Shown piece after piece: positions 1-11,565 of a stretch of 64,000 nt of DNA (position 1 is its first letter; every line of letters begins with the position of its first letter). Both the position numbers and the translations under genes were made by a program. Source of the stretch: Ricinus communis. Lineage: Eukaryota > Streptophyta > Magnoliopsida > Malpighiales > Euphorbiaceae. The notes below the pieces were generated by a model, which worked only from the letters and a program-made list of their open reading frames with translations, had not been told where the DNA came from and did no database searches. The stretch is taken from NCBI RefSeq assembly GCF_019578655.1, contig NC_063257.1, positions 29,192,362-29,256,361 on the forward strand. Direction: 5' to 3'.

Positions 1-207
1 GTTTAGCACATATTGGACTTTTATCATTGTTGAACATGCTTTTAGCATAGTTAGGAGTGATGTTCCTCAGCTACAATCTTCTGTCATTTCTTCTAAGTTT
101 ACCAGTGTTTCAAGGCATTGTTATTTTCAGTGTTTTGTTTGTTCAGATGTCAAGGGATTATGTTATGTTTGTATTAACATGACATTATGTAATCCCTCCT
201 TTTGCAG

Positions 208-3200
208 GTTATTAATGTTTCATCACCCAATACTCCTGGATTGCGAATGCTTCAGGGAAGAAAACAATTAAAGGACCTTGTTAAGAAGGTATTGAAGAGA
301 TAAAGATATAGGGTGAACTTACTGTTATCTTTCTAATTTATCTTATGTTCTGATGCTGAATCAAGTTCTTGACTTTTGCCTATCATTTAGGTTCAAGCTG
401 CTCGTGATGAAATGCAGTGGGGTGAGGAGGGCCCACCTCCTCTGCTTGTAAAGATTGCACCTGACTTGTCCAAGGAAGACCTAGAAGACATTGCAGCAGT
501 GTGTAAATTCTCTTATTTTGAAATATTTTTCTCTACTTCCACATATTGCATTCTTATAGTTCTTCTTTCTGATTATAGGTTGCTCTTGCACTTCGCTTGG
601 ATGGACTGGTATATTTTCTTTCCGTCAAGAACCACAACTATTTCTTTCCATCAAGAAACATAACTATTTTTCTAGTTGTAAATATTGATGTTCTGATCTT
701 CAAAAATCTTGGTCCTTAAATGAGCTATCTATTCTGGTTAAGATTTTCTAGGTACATTTATATGCCTCTTGCTGGTATAATTGATAGGGAATTTTATACT
801 TCAGTGCATATTACTTCAAAGAGTGGCTCCAACTTCTAAAATTTCATATAGCTTTTACATGGGCGTCACATACTGTTTCATATGCAACAGGTGTGGTATG
901 CCCCTTAGTTTATCAACATATCTGGTGTGTAGTTAATGAGAGGAAGGGAACAATTGCTGCTGTGGAGGATTTTGGTCCTAATGAAAGCTATCTTCATGTC
1001 TCAAATTGTCAGTTCCAACTAATTGTGAATATTTACAAGTATGCTTCACATTATATTGCATGTTATTCCATAAACTTCTACCAAATCATCTTTGACATTT
1101 CTGAACTTCACTCTCCGCTTAAAAAGAAAAGGATAGTGTATGAATATGAACCTAGTGGATTTTCTATTGAGGAAGTTAAGATGTTCTTTTGTTATTTCAC
1201 ACGCAACTTATTGCAGATTAAGACTATCAGATGCAATTTTTTTCTCCTTAATTGATTCTGATTTTGGTTGTCTGGCTTTTGGATAGATTATAACAAATAC
1301 AACTATATCAAGGCCAGATCTTGTAAGGAAATATCCAGTGGCTGAGGAGTCTGGAGGTTTAAGCGGCAAACCTCTTTTCGATCTTTCTACCGACATCTTA
1401 AAAGAGATGTATATTTTGACAAGGGTATCCTGACTGTCCAATGATTTTTTTCTTTGTCTTAGTTATTCTTTTTCTTTTCTTTTTTTTTCTTTCTTTTTAT
1501 TTTTGATAAACTCTTATGCATCAAGCTTTGTCAATTGGCGTCTTCATTATAATGGATTGGTTGTTTTGTGGTTGGAGTTACTCCAAATCCAGTCTATAGT
1601 GCACCATTGGGGAAAATGCAGTTCTTATTTTAAACAATTACTGCCTGATTTTAAACTTACATGCCTCATCCTTTTCTCTTACCATAAACAGTGCTGTCCA
1701 TACTTACTGGCTGTTTATAATGTTATAGAATAATGAATGAATCTCCCTCACCTATTCTCATGTCGTGAGCAAATCCTGTATATATATTTCTACCTCATTC
1801 TTAATGTTTGAAATGGCCAAAGAATCTGCCTCGCAGTTAAATTCTGTTTGTAGAGGTGCTCCGAGTCTTGTTTATTTATATGTGGAAAAGTTAACGAGCT
1901 CGCACATGCATATACATATACAATCAACTCGAATTAGATGCAGAGAAACACATTGTTCTCCATCTAATTGTCTACTGGATCCCTGTTTGTCTGTCATGTA
2001 TCATGGAACTTTGGTTTTTATGTATTTAGTAATAGCTGACAAAACTCAAATCTTAGAATTGTTTCATAGTTTAGGGTTTTCTTTTTATTAGGGAGAGTAG
2101 ATGATGTAGAAGAATTTGACTGAATTGAAGTATTGCTATCATGATGAATATTGAATTGTTTATACTTGACATCCGTTAGAAGATTATCATTATTAAGATT
2201 TAACAATCTTTATTTCCATTTCATATTGGTTTGGTATGTAAGGCATTGTTGTACATTATTGAATAGAATGAAGTATGAATTCAGTTGAAAGTTGATTTGA
2301 TTCAGGTTGCTCCTCTCATATGATTTTTATTTTACTCTCTTCTTTTATACGAAAGATGCATATATCTTATTTCAGTGAAATGTTTGGGCCTTTCCTTAAG
2401 AGGCTATCATATGCTTGCACTCTTAATATGTTTCCTCTTTTAGTAGTTAATGTCTAATTTTATGGATAAGTTCTTGACAGTTTAAATATTTCTTGTTATC
2501 AGGGAAAGATTCCTCTAATAGGTTGCGGGGGCATAAGCAGGTGATTAGATTATATCTTCATCAGTTCCATCACCTAGACATGGATATAATAACAGCTTTA
2601 TGAATTATTCATATCACTTGCATTTATTTACCTTTGAATCAGTGGTGAGGATGCATACAGGAAAATTCGAGCCGGAGCAACTCTCGTTCAAATTTATACA
2701 GCATTTGCCTATGGTGGACCTGCCCTTATTCCTCAAATAAAGGTACTATTCTGGTATGCTTTTAAAATCTGGGGCCGAAGGAATTCTGTGAGAAAAGAAA
2801 AAAAGAAACTAGTTGTGATATGAGTTTCTGATTATCTCCCGATTGAAAAATGATTTTCACTAGTCATACTGAGTCATGGATTGTTCTGTGTAATGCTTTA
2901 GTCATTCCATCCGTCTTCCATTACCAATCTGTTGGGTCAAAACATTTCTAGTTCTGATTGAAAAATGCATTGCCCGAGTGGTCATGCTTTAGGTCCTCCG
3001 TTTGTCATCCATTAGCAATCTGTTAGTACGAAGTTCTTGGAACCAACTCTATCAAAGTGAATACTTGTATGGGTTTTTCTGATCATAGATTTAATGTTGT
3101 TTGAATTCATTCAATAGTTGTGTTTCATTTTGTGAATTTGTTGCAGACTGAATTGGCTGAGTGCTTGGAAAGGGACGGCTTCAAGTCCATCCTCGAAGCA

Positions 3201-3221
3201 GTTGGTGCAGATTATAGATAA
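208..3221 (+). CDS. PYRD: Dihydroorotate dehydrogenase (quinone), 3' seven exons; 5' part lies outside the window
   Basis: Class 2 dihydroorotate dehydrogenase oxidises dihydroorotate to orotate in de novo pyrimidine synthesis and in plants sits at the mitochondrial inner membrane. Exons read from frame continuity and GT-AG borders are 208-288, 391-498, 579-608, 1287-1424, 2503-2540, 2643-2742 and 3147-3221 (stop TAA at 3219). Together they encode about 189 C-terminal residues. Family motifs are visible: [54 protein letters not shown] and the end [15 protein letters not shown]. These include the FMN/phosphate-binding barrel strands. The plant enzyme is about 460 residues, so the N-terminal targeting and membrane segments and the first exons are upstream. 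Bases 1-207 are intron. No frameshift or premature stop occurs in the exons, so this copy looks functional. Identity is confident; exon borders are inferred from sequence alone. Confidence 0.93.
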
Positions 3222-5190
3222 TGCCATGAGTGCCCATGCCTTCAAAGAATTAAATAGAAGACAACATCTATGCATATGGAACAATTAACCATACAAAAGG
3301 TTTCAGAGTTGTCTTTATTTCATTATAGAGCAACATGGTTACCTGCTTACTACAGTTTTGCTTTGGCTGCCTTTATCGGGCATTGAGATCTTTGTTTTTT
3401 CTTCTTAATTTTTTCATTTCCTTTTTTTTTTTTATTATTGTCTGCGTTTTGGCTAGAGTGGAGATCTTATGACTTGTTAAATATGAGAACATTTTTCAAA
3501 GTTATTAGTTAGTCAATTGCAGGAAGATCATGCTCATTTTCCTTTATAAGGATCATTGTTGTAAGACGTGCTTTTGATATTAATAAAAATGCCCATTGAT
3601 GTATGGCTAAAAGCAGGTTAAGTTGAAAGCAGCAACCGATTATTGAGGCCATTTTTTTGGTTGTGCAAAGCGTAACTACTGTGTTTATTTCTTCGTCAGC
3701 TTCTCACTTGTGAAAACAAGTGTTGTAATTAGCTGATCAATGGTGAATGCATTTTTATTGAACCTCTATTTTCTAAGTGACTGGTACGAGTCCTCCGAGT
3801 AGGGTAATTCACAGGTTCAATGAGAAGATCTGCTGAAGGGCTTGTTTTTGTAGTTCATAATTTGACTTCATGAGCTAGTATGAAATTGCCTGTGCTTTTC
3901 TGAGATTGCTGTCAAGTGACTTTTAGAGTCTCACCATTTACCTTTTCTAGTTGTGCCTTTTACTCTTAAATCCCCGACCCAGGAACATGCATTACTGCTG
4001 ATCCTATGCATCTAGGTGAAGGATCTTGTTTCAGGGAGAAAGAGTGCTTCAGCCTAGTGGCTTTGCATCTTTGCACAAGTAGCTTGCTTTTAAGGATATT
4101 TGATCTGATTGAGGAAACAATGCCTGAAAGGTGGTTTAATCAAGGGAAGAATGTGGGCATGTCGTCATTGAAATTAACTATTGACAACGTAGTAACAGAG
4201 GCAGAGTTCAAGCCGAAACAGGATTGATCAGAATACTCGCCATATTGTTTGAATTCATGCAAAAAAGAGCAAGTCATTGCTTAACGTCGGTTAGCCGCGC
4301 GCACTCCAAACGCTATTTAAAGCACCGTCAAACCCCATTTAAGACGCAAGAAGCTTTATCAAGTTCGTTAATTGAGCCTTTAGATTTTTCTATTTCTTTT
4401 TTTTTTTTTAGGAAATTACAGTATACGCTTATCTTTATTTACTTTTTTTTTTTATGGAATATTTGGAGATTTATATTTTTGCTAATCTCCTTTCTTTTTT
4501 TACGCTTTTTTGGTCTTGTATTTTTTGTTTGTGTCTTGCCCTTTTCTTACCTTTGCTTTCCAGATTTTTCACCGTAAATTTCTTTTGATATTTCTTTCTT
4601 TTTCTTTTTTCCTTCAATTTGCTTCCAGTTGCTCTTATATCTGAGCTTTTCGCCAATGAAGATACCACCATTCTTGTTGCTGTTAATGGTGGTTTACAAA
4701 AGAGACTAAGATTATGCTTTAAATATCCAGTTAGTTAATTGTTTGATTTCTTCATTATTTGCAACAATTATTGTTGTTTTATGATAGTTACTTCACTGAA
4801 TTTATTGTCTCTAATTTCAAGTTTTCAAAGTATAATAGAGAGAGCCAAAGAGAAAAAAAAAATGTGTATATGTGATTTGAGAGTTGGAAAATTAAAAAAG
4901 TAAGAGAAAATAAAGTGTAAGAATGAAAGGAGTCTAAGAAAATTTTGGCCATTACTTATGGACATTAAGACCTGAATTTCATGTCATGCTTTTTATTTAT
5001 TTATATTTATTATTATTATTTTAATTTTAATTACTATAATGATAACATTAGTAAATATTCATTAATTTATTTATAATATACTCAAAAATATACTATATAC
5101 TTTTCTATAGTAATGCCGATCCTATTTTTATGTTTGCTTGAAAACTACTTTAGATGAAGCTATCAGTGGGTGCACCATCTAAGTTGGCAC
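3222..5190. other. DHODH 3' untranslated region and intergenic DNA
   Basis: The first few hundred bases follow the DHODH stop and probably hold its 3' UTR; several AATAAA-like A/T runs occur (for example near 3580) but none is decisive. Two overlapping short frames at 4006-4227 and 4224-4577 match no family I recognise and the second runs into poly-T tracts. No convincing gene is seen before the copia LTR at 5191. Confidence 0.5.
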
Positions 5191-5316
5191 TGTTAAATAT
5201 TGTAATTCTCTAATTATTATAAGGTAGTATAGTCTTTTACTTTCCTTTGTGTGTTAGATTATAACAATCTCTTTTCTTTGTTTTAGAGTTACTTTTCCTC
5301 TTGAATTTGTATAACA
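5191..5316 (+). repeat. 5' LTR of copia A
   Basis: Starts TGTTAAATATTG and ends GTATAACA, giving inverted termini TGTTA/TAACA. It is nearly identical to 20449-20575; the main difference is a small indel near GGTAGTATAG. Shared sequence continues five bases further (ATCTT), so the true outer edge may be slightly right. Confidence 0.85.
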
Positions 5317-5337
5317 ATCTTCTTTCAAATGTTAATA

Positions 5338-5349
5338 TGGTATCAGAGC
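5338..5349 (+). other. Primer-binding site of copia A (initiator tRNA-Met type)
   Basis: TGGTATCAGAGC is the standard copia primer-binding site complementary to the 3' part of initiator methionine tRNA. It lies about 20 bases after the LTR end, rather far, which supports an LTR that extends a little past 5316. Confidence 0.9.
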
Positions 5350-5594
5350 CAATTTCAAATTACCTCAGTCACCCATTGTTGAAATCGTCAGTTGAAATCA
5401 ACCCAGCAGCAGCAGTTCAAAAATCGACACAGCAGTAGTCACCGCGAATTCGACCCAGCAGCAGGTCACCAACCCAGCAGTAGTCATCGACCCAACATCA
5501 GTAGTTCAAAAATCGTCAGTCTCGTTTAAGTTGAGTTCTTATTTAGACCGAGACGATGAGCGATGAATTCGACAGAGACGATGAGCGGTGAATT

Positions 5595-5728
5595 CGTCGT
5601 TCAGAACTGAAACGTAACCAGGTCTGCTGCTGGCAGAGGAAAGTTCGTCGTTCAGAACTGAAACGTAACCAGGTCTGCTGCTGGCAGAGGAAAGTTCGTC
5701 GTTCAGAACTGAAACGTAACCAGGTCGA
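5595..5728. repeat. 51-bp tandem repeat, about 2.6 copies, in the copia A leader
   Basis: Units begin at 5595, 5646 and 5697; the first two are 51 bp and essentially identical and the third stops after about 30 bp. On the minus strand the unit is 17 codons and stays open, repeating TWLRFSSERRTFLCQQQ. Upstream (5400-5520) are looser repeats of ACCCAGCAGCAG. I do not think the minus frame is a gene. Confidence 0.9.
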
Positions 5729-5973
5729 TGCGATACAACCGTCGTTCACAGTTCGATTCGATAGCCGTCGTTCACGTGGGTACTTCTACTATCATCACGC
5801 GACTAAGCGCGTCGACCATTGACGCGTCTGTCTACAGGAGCTCGAATTTGCAGTAGTGGTCTTTGAGTTTTGCTGTAGTCGATTTTTGAAGAGCTTATGT
5901 AAATCTTCATAGGTAACTTGGTCTTCTTCTTCTGCCTCCTGAGCTTGTTTTGATTGCTTTTTTTGTTTACGGG

Positions 5974-7456
5974 TGATGAGCGTGGAATACAAATATCTAA
6001 ATGAGGTTTTTAATGTTGATTTTATATACATTTGGATGTGAATTGGTCTCAACACTCACCCTATTCGTTTGTTTGTGTGCTTTAGGTCCAAAAGAAGTCA
6101 AAGAGTGATAAAAGGAAGAATTTGAGCAAAATTGGACGTCAAAGTTGCCGAAACAAGTTAAGTTTGCGCATCCCTAATCTGAACATGGCCGCGTTGGTTT
6201 TAACACTGGCCATGTTCCCAACACGGGCACCAAAACGGGCCGTGTTGGGTGCATTCGACATCAAAGAGAAAGAAGCATTAAGGAGCACGATCATAGAGAG
6301 TAACACGGGCATTAGCACGGGGCTGTGTTCCAAACACGCCCATCAATACTAGCCCGTGTTCCCAACACGAGCATCAACACGGCCATATTTGCGGCGGCAG
6401 GACGAGTTAATTAAAAGAAAGAGCAAGAGGAAAGAAAGAAAAGAACGGGGGGAGAACGTTCCAAACCCTAATTTTTCTCTCTCTAAGGGTTCTCTGAGCT
6501 GAAACCAAAGAAAAATGAGACTTGAACCAAGGTTTCAATTGGATTCCCTTTAAAGATTGAAGATTGGGCGAGGTTCGTTGATTGGTTTCAATTTGAGCAA
6601 GAGGAACAATAATCGATTCAATTCGAGCAAGAGGAATTGGGGCTGTTTACTCTCATCCAAGGGTGTAATCGGGTTTCTCTACCTTTACTCATTGTTGTAA
6701 TTGAATTCTTGGAGGTTTTGATAATGAACATGTTTAGCTAGATTTATTAAATCTATTGGGATTTCTTTACTATGTTGGCTTAATGTTATATTGTTGGATT
6801 ATTTGAGTTAATTTTGTATTCTTCTTGCTTTCAGTATTAATAAGATAATGCATTATTCATGAGACGTTGTGAATTGTGGTATTTAGATTGCTTTATGTGA
6901 TTGAGAAGTCCATTTGGCAATTGGAATTTTGAATAGCAAGAACTGGTTAATAATCACTTAGAGATAAGGATAATTAACTATCCAGATTAAGAATTAACAA
7001 AGCTTAATGGAGGCGGATTAAAGCTTAATGCTAATTTAAGAATCAATCGTTAAGAAGAGATTCTAACTTTAGGTTATTAGGTTTAGGAATTCGGTTATCG
7101 AGAGAGAGAAACCGAATTCAGTTAAGAATTCGTCCATGGGTAGCATAATTGGAGTCATTAATCCTTTATCTTTTGTTTGATTGCCAACTAGTTTAGGTTC
7201 TCTTTGGGTTTGCTTTCTTGTCTTGGTTATTTCATTTATCCATTTATTCTTGCATCTCCCTTAGAACTTAGCTTGTAGCTATTAGTTAGTTTAGAAATTA
7301 TTCGTCATTCATTTTAGGTTAATATAACAAAGAACAAAGGAGTAACTCTGGACTTTCACTTTTCCGAGGAATACGACCTTGATACTCGCTATTAGTGCTA
7401 GACTGTATCGATAGGTACACTGCCTTAGATTGTAGCTGCATAGATAGCAACCATCA
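5974..7456 (+). repeat. 5' LTR (1483 bp) of the Athila-like element
   Basis: Aligns end to end with 14666-16148. Both contain a CGTGTT/AACACG-rich zone about 200-420 bases in, a conserved CCTAATTTTTCTCTC segment, and the end GATAGCAACCATCA. The first third differs from the sister-family LTRs mainly at the 3' terminus, which there is TTAGCCTATCA. Confidence 0.9.
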
Positions 7457-7462
7457 AGTTTT

Positions 7463-7480
7463 TGGCGCTGTTGCCGGGGA
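7463..7480 (+). other. Primer-binding site of the Athila-like element
   Basis: TGGCGCTGTTGCCGGGGA begins six bases after the LTR end. One base differs from the common plant gypsy site TGGCGCCGTTGCCGGGGA, usually assigned to tRNA-Asp. Confidence 0.88.
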
Positions 7481-7640
7481 ATGTTTGAAAACTAGAGTGA
7501 AATTTGCTATTTGTTAATTTAGCATTTTTTTATTTTATTTTATGGTTTTTATCTATTTATTTATTTTTTATTTTATTTTATTTGTACATATTTATTTAGT
7601 TTAAGTTTATGATTCAGGTAGTAAATGATAAGGAGGTTCA

Positions 7641-8880
7641 ATGATAAATTCAAACTCTTTGTATGACACGTTGGAAAATGGAATCAAGAACCAAGAGAGT
7701 GCTAAAAATTAGGATAACCGTGCATCTTTAGAAGCTCGAGTGGAATCATTTTGCAGGGCTACCGATCAACTCTCCACTCCTATCCTTTCATTTCAAGTTT
7801 TTTGTGAATTTTGTTGTGGTTTACATTTGATTAATGATTGTCCATTGTATAGTGATGTTGCTCATTGTTCTTATAACTATGAACAGGTGAATTATACGGG
7901 AAGTTGGCCAAATGACTCGTATGGAAGCACCTACAATCAAGAATGAAGCACTCATTCACCCTTTGGATGGATCTTAGATGGCCAAGAACCACCAGAATTT
8001 CAGCAACTAGATCAGCAGCCTAATCTTGCACCTTCAACTCAAGATGAAGAGTTAGTGTCAGAGGAGCTGATGATGAGGTTCATTGCAAGTCTTGATGATA
8101 GATTCCAACAAACAGAGAGGGTACTTGAAAGTCAACAAGCCTCAATTGAGAACATAAAGCATCAAGTAGGCTTGATCTTCAAGTTACTAGCGGCAGAACA
8201 ATAGGGAACTCCATCAAACGCTACTGAATCCGAGGAATATTTGAGCGCCATCACTTTGCGTTCAGGTGAGGATTTTTCTGGTTTATCTACTATGTTTGAC
8301 GATGATGCTTCTGTGCAGGACGATTTCTTGAACATGGAGATGGAACCAGAAAAGGAAGAGGCGAACATGATTCCTCTGAAAGACTATTAACAGGAATGTA
8401 CAGTTGATGATGCTGAGTTGCAGTTAAAGGAATTTTTGGTGATTTTTCACAAGTCCCTTCGATGATGGAAGATGAACACGAGTTGTCCAATGAAGAAGTC
8501 TTGGAGGAGCTCGAGTTTCTTCTAGCAAGTGAACCAAGCCAAAGATTGGAGAAAACCATCGACATTCTTGAAGAAATTGCCCAAATGTCGATCCTTCCAA
8601 TTAGTGAAACTCCAGCTTTCAAATTGGAAGAGCCCCTAGAGCATCATGACTACGTGCAAATATATGAGGAGTGAGTTCTGCCCATTATACTGGCAGCTTG
8701 CTTGACCGTCGGGAAGAGGAATTTGACGATTAGTCCTCTAAGCGGATACTTGAAGCCATTTGCTTGGAAGAAGGATGGATGGTCATCAATCCCCACCGTT
8801 TGCTTTTCACCATGAGTCCAGCTAAGAAGACTCATCACATAAAAAAGAAGTGCTTTTGGGAGGCACCCCAAATTCTAATT
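7641..8880 (+). pseudogene. Gag-like zinc-knuckle ORF remnant of the Athila-like element
   Basis: A broken frame starts near ATG 7641 (MINSNSLYDTLENG) and continues through LEARVESFCRATDQLS, a zinc knuckle CEFCCGLHLINDCP (C-x2-C-x3-H-x4-C) and a glutamate-rich tail to HHIKKKCFWEAPQ near 8865. Early stops are TAG at about 7710 and TAA near 7945, with at least one frame change around 8440. The same protein in better shape lies on the minus strand at 55041-56310. In Athila/Tat elements this knuckle pattern belongs to Gag, which packages RNA; here no protease or polymerase follows. Its identity as a Gag derivative is inferred from the knuckle, position after the primer site and element type. Confidence 0.7.
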
Positions 8881-9049
8881 TTCAATTTTAATATTCTACC
8901 CTTTCATTGTGAACTTAGTTTGATTAGATTTTACAGTTTGTTTTTATTAAGTTTTATTTATGTTGAGTGTATGAATTAAGGACTTATTGGTTGTGTATGT
9001 GAGAAAGAGTGAGAAAGTGCTGAGAATCTCAAGTTTTGCATTTTTTGGA

Positions 9050-10885
9050 GCTTAATATGGGCGTGTTCAAGAACGTGTTACCAACACATTTATCGATGCA
9101 GACCGTGTTGATCAACACGGATCATGTCCTAATTGCAGAAAAATAAACTTTAAGGGGACATGTTCTGATGTGCATAAAATACACATATCTAAATGGAATT
9201 TTTAAGATTGATTGTATGGACATTTGGATGTGAATTGGTCCCAACACTATGCGTCTGTTTGTGTGCATTAGGTCCAAAAGAAGTCAAAGGATGATAAAGG
9301 GAAGAATTGGAGCATAATTGGACGCTGAAGCTGCCGAAACAAGCTAAGTACGAGTATGAGGAAGGTGAACATGGCCGTGTTGGTTTCAACACTGGCCGTG
9401 TTCCCAACACGGCCGTTTTGGATGCATCAAACATCAAAGAAAAAGTAGTTCTTAGGGAGCACGACTACAGAGAGTAACACGGGCATAAACACTAGCCCGT
9501 GTTGGGAATACGAGAATCAATACTGGCGTGTTGGCGGTGACAGGGGGAATTAATTAAAAGAAAGAAGGGAGGAAAGAAAGGGGAGAGCGGGGGAGAACGT
9601 CCCAAACCCTAATTTTTCTCTCCCTAAGGGTTTTCTGAGCTGGAACCAAGGGAAAAGGAGACTTGGATCAAGGTTTCAATCAGATTCCCTTCAAGGATTG
9701 AAGATTGGGCGAGGTTTGTTGATTGGTTTTCAAATCGAGCAAGAGGAACAAGAATTGATTCAATTCGAGCAAAAGGATTTGGGGCTGTTTACTCTCATCT
9801 AAGGGTGTAATCGGGTTTTCTCTATCTTTACTCATTGTTGTAATTGAATTCTTGTGTATTTTGATAATGAACATGATTAGCTAGATTGATTAAATCCATT
9901 GGGATTTCTTTACTATGTTGGCTTAGTATTATATTGTTGGATTGTTTGGATTAGTTTTGTATTCTTCTTGCTTTCAGTATTAATAAGATAATGCATTGTT
10001 CATGAGACGTTGTGAATTGTGTGTGTGTTTAGATTGCTTTGTATGATTGAGAAGTCCATTTGGCAATTGGAATTTTGAATAGCAAGAACTGGTTAATAAT
10101 CGCTTAGAGATAAGGATAATTAGCTAGCCGGATTAAGAATTAACAAAGCTTAATAGAGGCGGATTAAAGCTTAATGCTAATTTAAGAATCAATCGTTAGG
10201 AAGAGATTCCAACTTTAGGTTATTAGATTTAGGAATTCGGTTATCGAGAGAGAGAGAAACCGAATTCGGTTAAGAATTCGTCCACGGGTAGCATAATTAG
10301 ACTCAACAATCCTTTATCTTTTGTTGGATTGCCAACTAGTTTAGGTTCCCTTTGGGTTTGCTCTCTTGCCTTAGTTATTTTAGTTATCAATTACTCTTGC
10401 ATCTCCCTTAGAGCTTAGATTGTAGCTATTAGTTAGTTTAGAAAGTATTCATCACTCATTTTAGGTTAATATAACAAAGAACAAAGGAGTAACTATGGGC
10501 TTTCACTTTCCCGAGGAATACGACCTTGATACTCGCCATTAGTGCTAGACTGCATCGATAGGTACACTGCCTTAGATTGTAGCTAACACAATTTAGCCTA
10601 TCATGTTTACAGAAGGTAACACGACCATAAACCCTAAATTGTGTTGGCAACACGCCCCGTGTTGATACAATATGGACCATGTTCCATTTGTGCAAAATCA
10701 AATTAAAGAAGGACACGTTCACAGAAGGCAACACGGGAATTTATGCCCGATCGTGTTTCCAACACGTCCTCGTGTTTCCTAAATACAGGCGTTTTATAGA
10801 ATTTGGTAAGTGAGCATGTTTAAATTCACTTAACACGGCCCGATATCCAGACCGTGTTCATGAACACGGCCATCGTGTTAGGTCC
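9050..10885. repeat. CGTGTT/AACACG-rich interior sequence interrupted by the solo LTR
   Basis: On both sides of the solo LTR (9055-9165 and 10604-10885) the interior consists of repeated CGTGTT and AACACG hexamers in loosely repeated blocks such as ACGTTCACAGAAGG. No open frame is supported. The same motif fills part of every LTR of both gypsy families in the window. Confidence 0.7.
9166..10603 (+). repeat. Solo LTR of a sister gypsy family inside the Athila-like element
   Basis: 1438 bp beginning TGATGTGCATAAA and ending TTAGCCTATCA. It closely matches the LTRs of the minus-strand element at 51907-58057 (reverse complement) and more loosely those of its host. Flanking pentamers are TGTTC (9161-9165) and TGTTT (10604-10608), a one-mismatch target duplication. 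No primer site or coding sequence follows its end, so it is a solo LTR left by LTR-LTR recombination. Confidence 0.85.
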
Positions 10886-10893
10886 TATATATA
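10886..10893 (+). promoter_or_regulatory. Possible internal TATA box upstream of the Athila ORF1 unit
   Basis: CCTATATATACC lies in a sharp transition from CGTGTT-rich DNA to a C/T-rich leader, 23 bases before an ATG at 10909 and about 110 before a strong splice donor. A TATA box here would transcribe only ORF1. This is inference from sequence; AT-rich octamers also occur by chance. Confidence 0.4.
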
Positions 10894-10995
10894 CCACTTC
10901 ATTTCAAAATGGCAAAAAAATTTGCAATTCTCTCCTCTCTTGCTCTCTCCCTTTTTTATTCTCATCTTGAAAGCTTTGGATATTGCGTTTGTCAA

Positions 10996-11449
10996 GTAAG
11001 TTCCCTCCAATTTTATTTTCCATTCTTTATTTTTTATTTTGATATTAGTTTGAATTTGTATTTTCTTTGTGTTCAAATTTGTGTTTGGATTTTTTTTATT
11101 TTATATATTTTTTTATTTGGTGCATGGATTTACATTCATATTTGTGTTTAAATTTTCTTTTGTTTTCTTTAATTTAGTTTATATACTTAACTTGTTCATA
11201 TTTTCCATTTTTCTTTTCTACCATTATTCATATTTGTGATTAATTCTTTATTTTCCTCTTTATTATTATTGCTGGCCGCTAAACAATAGGCTCTGTCATA
11301 TGTAGTCGACTCTGTTTGTGTCTGTTCTATATTAACTTGTTGGTTTGCCTTGTGATGAATTATGGCGAAGTTAAACTTCATATGGATGAATTGAAAATTT
11401 AATTGGTTAGCATTGGTTGGCAGTGTTGTGGATTGAATTTTCTTTGTAG
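10996..11449 (+). other. Candidate leader intron upstream of the Athila ORF1
   Basis: A consensus donor CAA|GTAAGT at 10996 opens a 454-bp, T-rich stretch without open frames; TTTTCTTTGTAG|G at 11449 is a good plant acceptor. Splicing would place the leader close before the ORF1 start at 11566. Base composition changes at both ends as for a plant intron. Not tested by transcript data. Confidence 0.45.
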
Positions 11450-11565
11450 GACATTGAGCGGTTTAATTTTATCGAGTTAAATCGTTTGGTTTGTCCATTT
11501 TATGCCGTTATGCTGCCAGAATTTCGTTGATCCTTAGTATTAAAAAAATTTCTTTTTCAAGTACC

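Noticed and set aside
4006..4577. Two adjacent plus frames downstream of DHODH
   Set aside because: No family motif; the second is composed of poly-T-encoded Phe and Leu. No exon structure could be built.
5543..5749. Minus-strand 68-residue protein with 17-residue repeats
   Set aside because: The frame is open only because the 51-bp DNA repeat is a multiple of three; no promoter or homology.
10909..11151. 80-codon frame with a signal-peptide-like start downstream of the internal TATA box
   Set aside because: It runs through the proposed intron donor and becomes poly-Phe from T-rich intron sequence; more likely leader plus intron.
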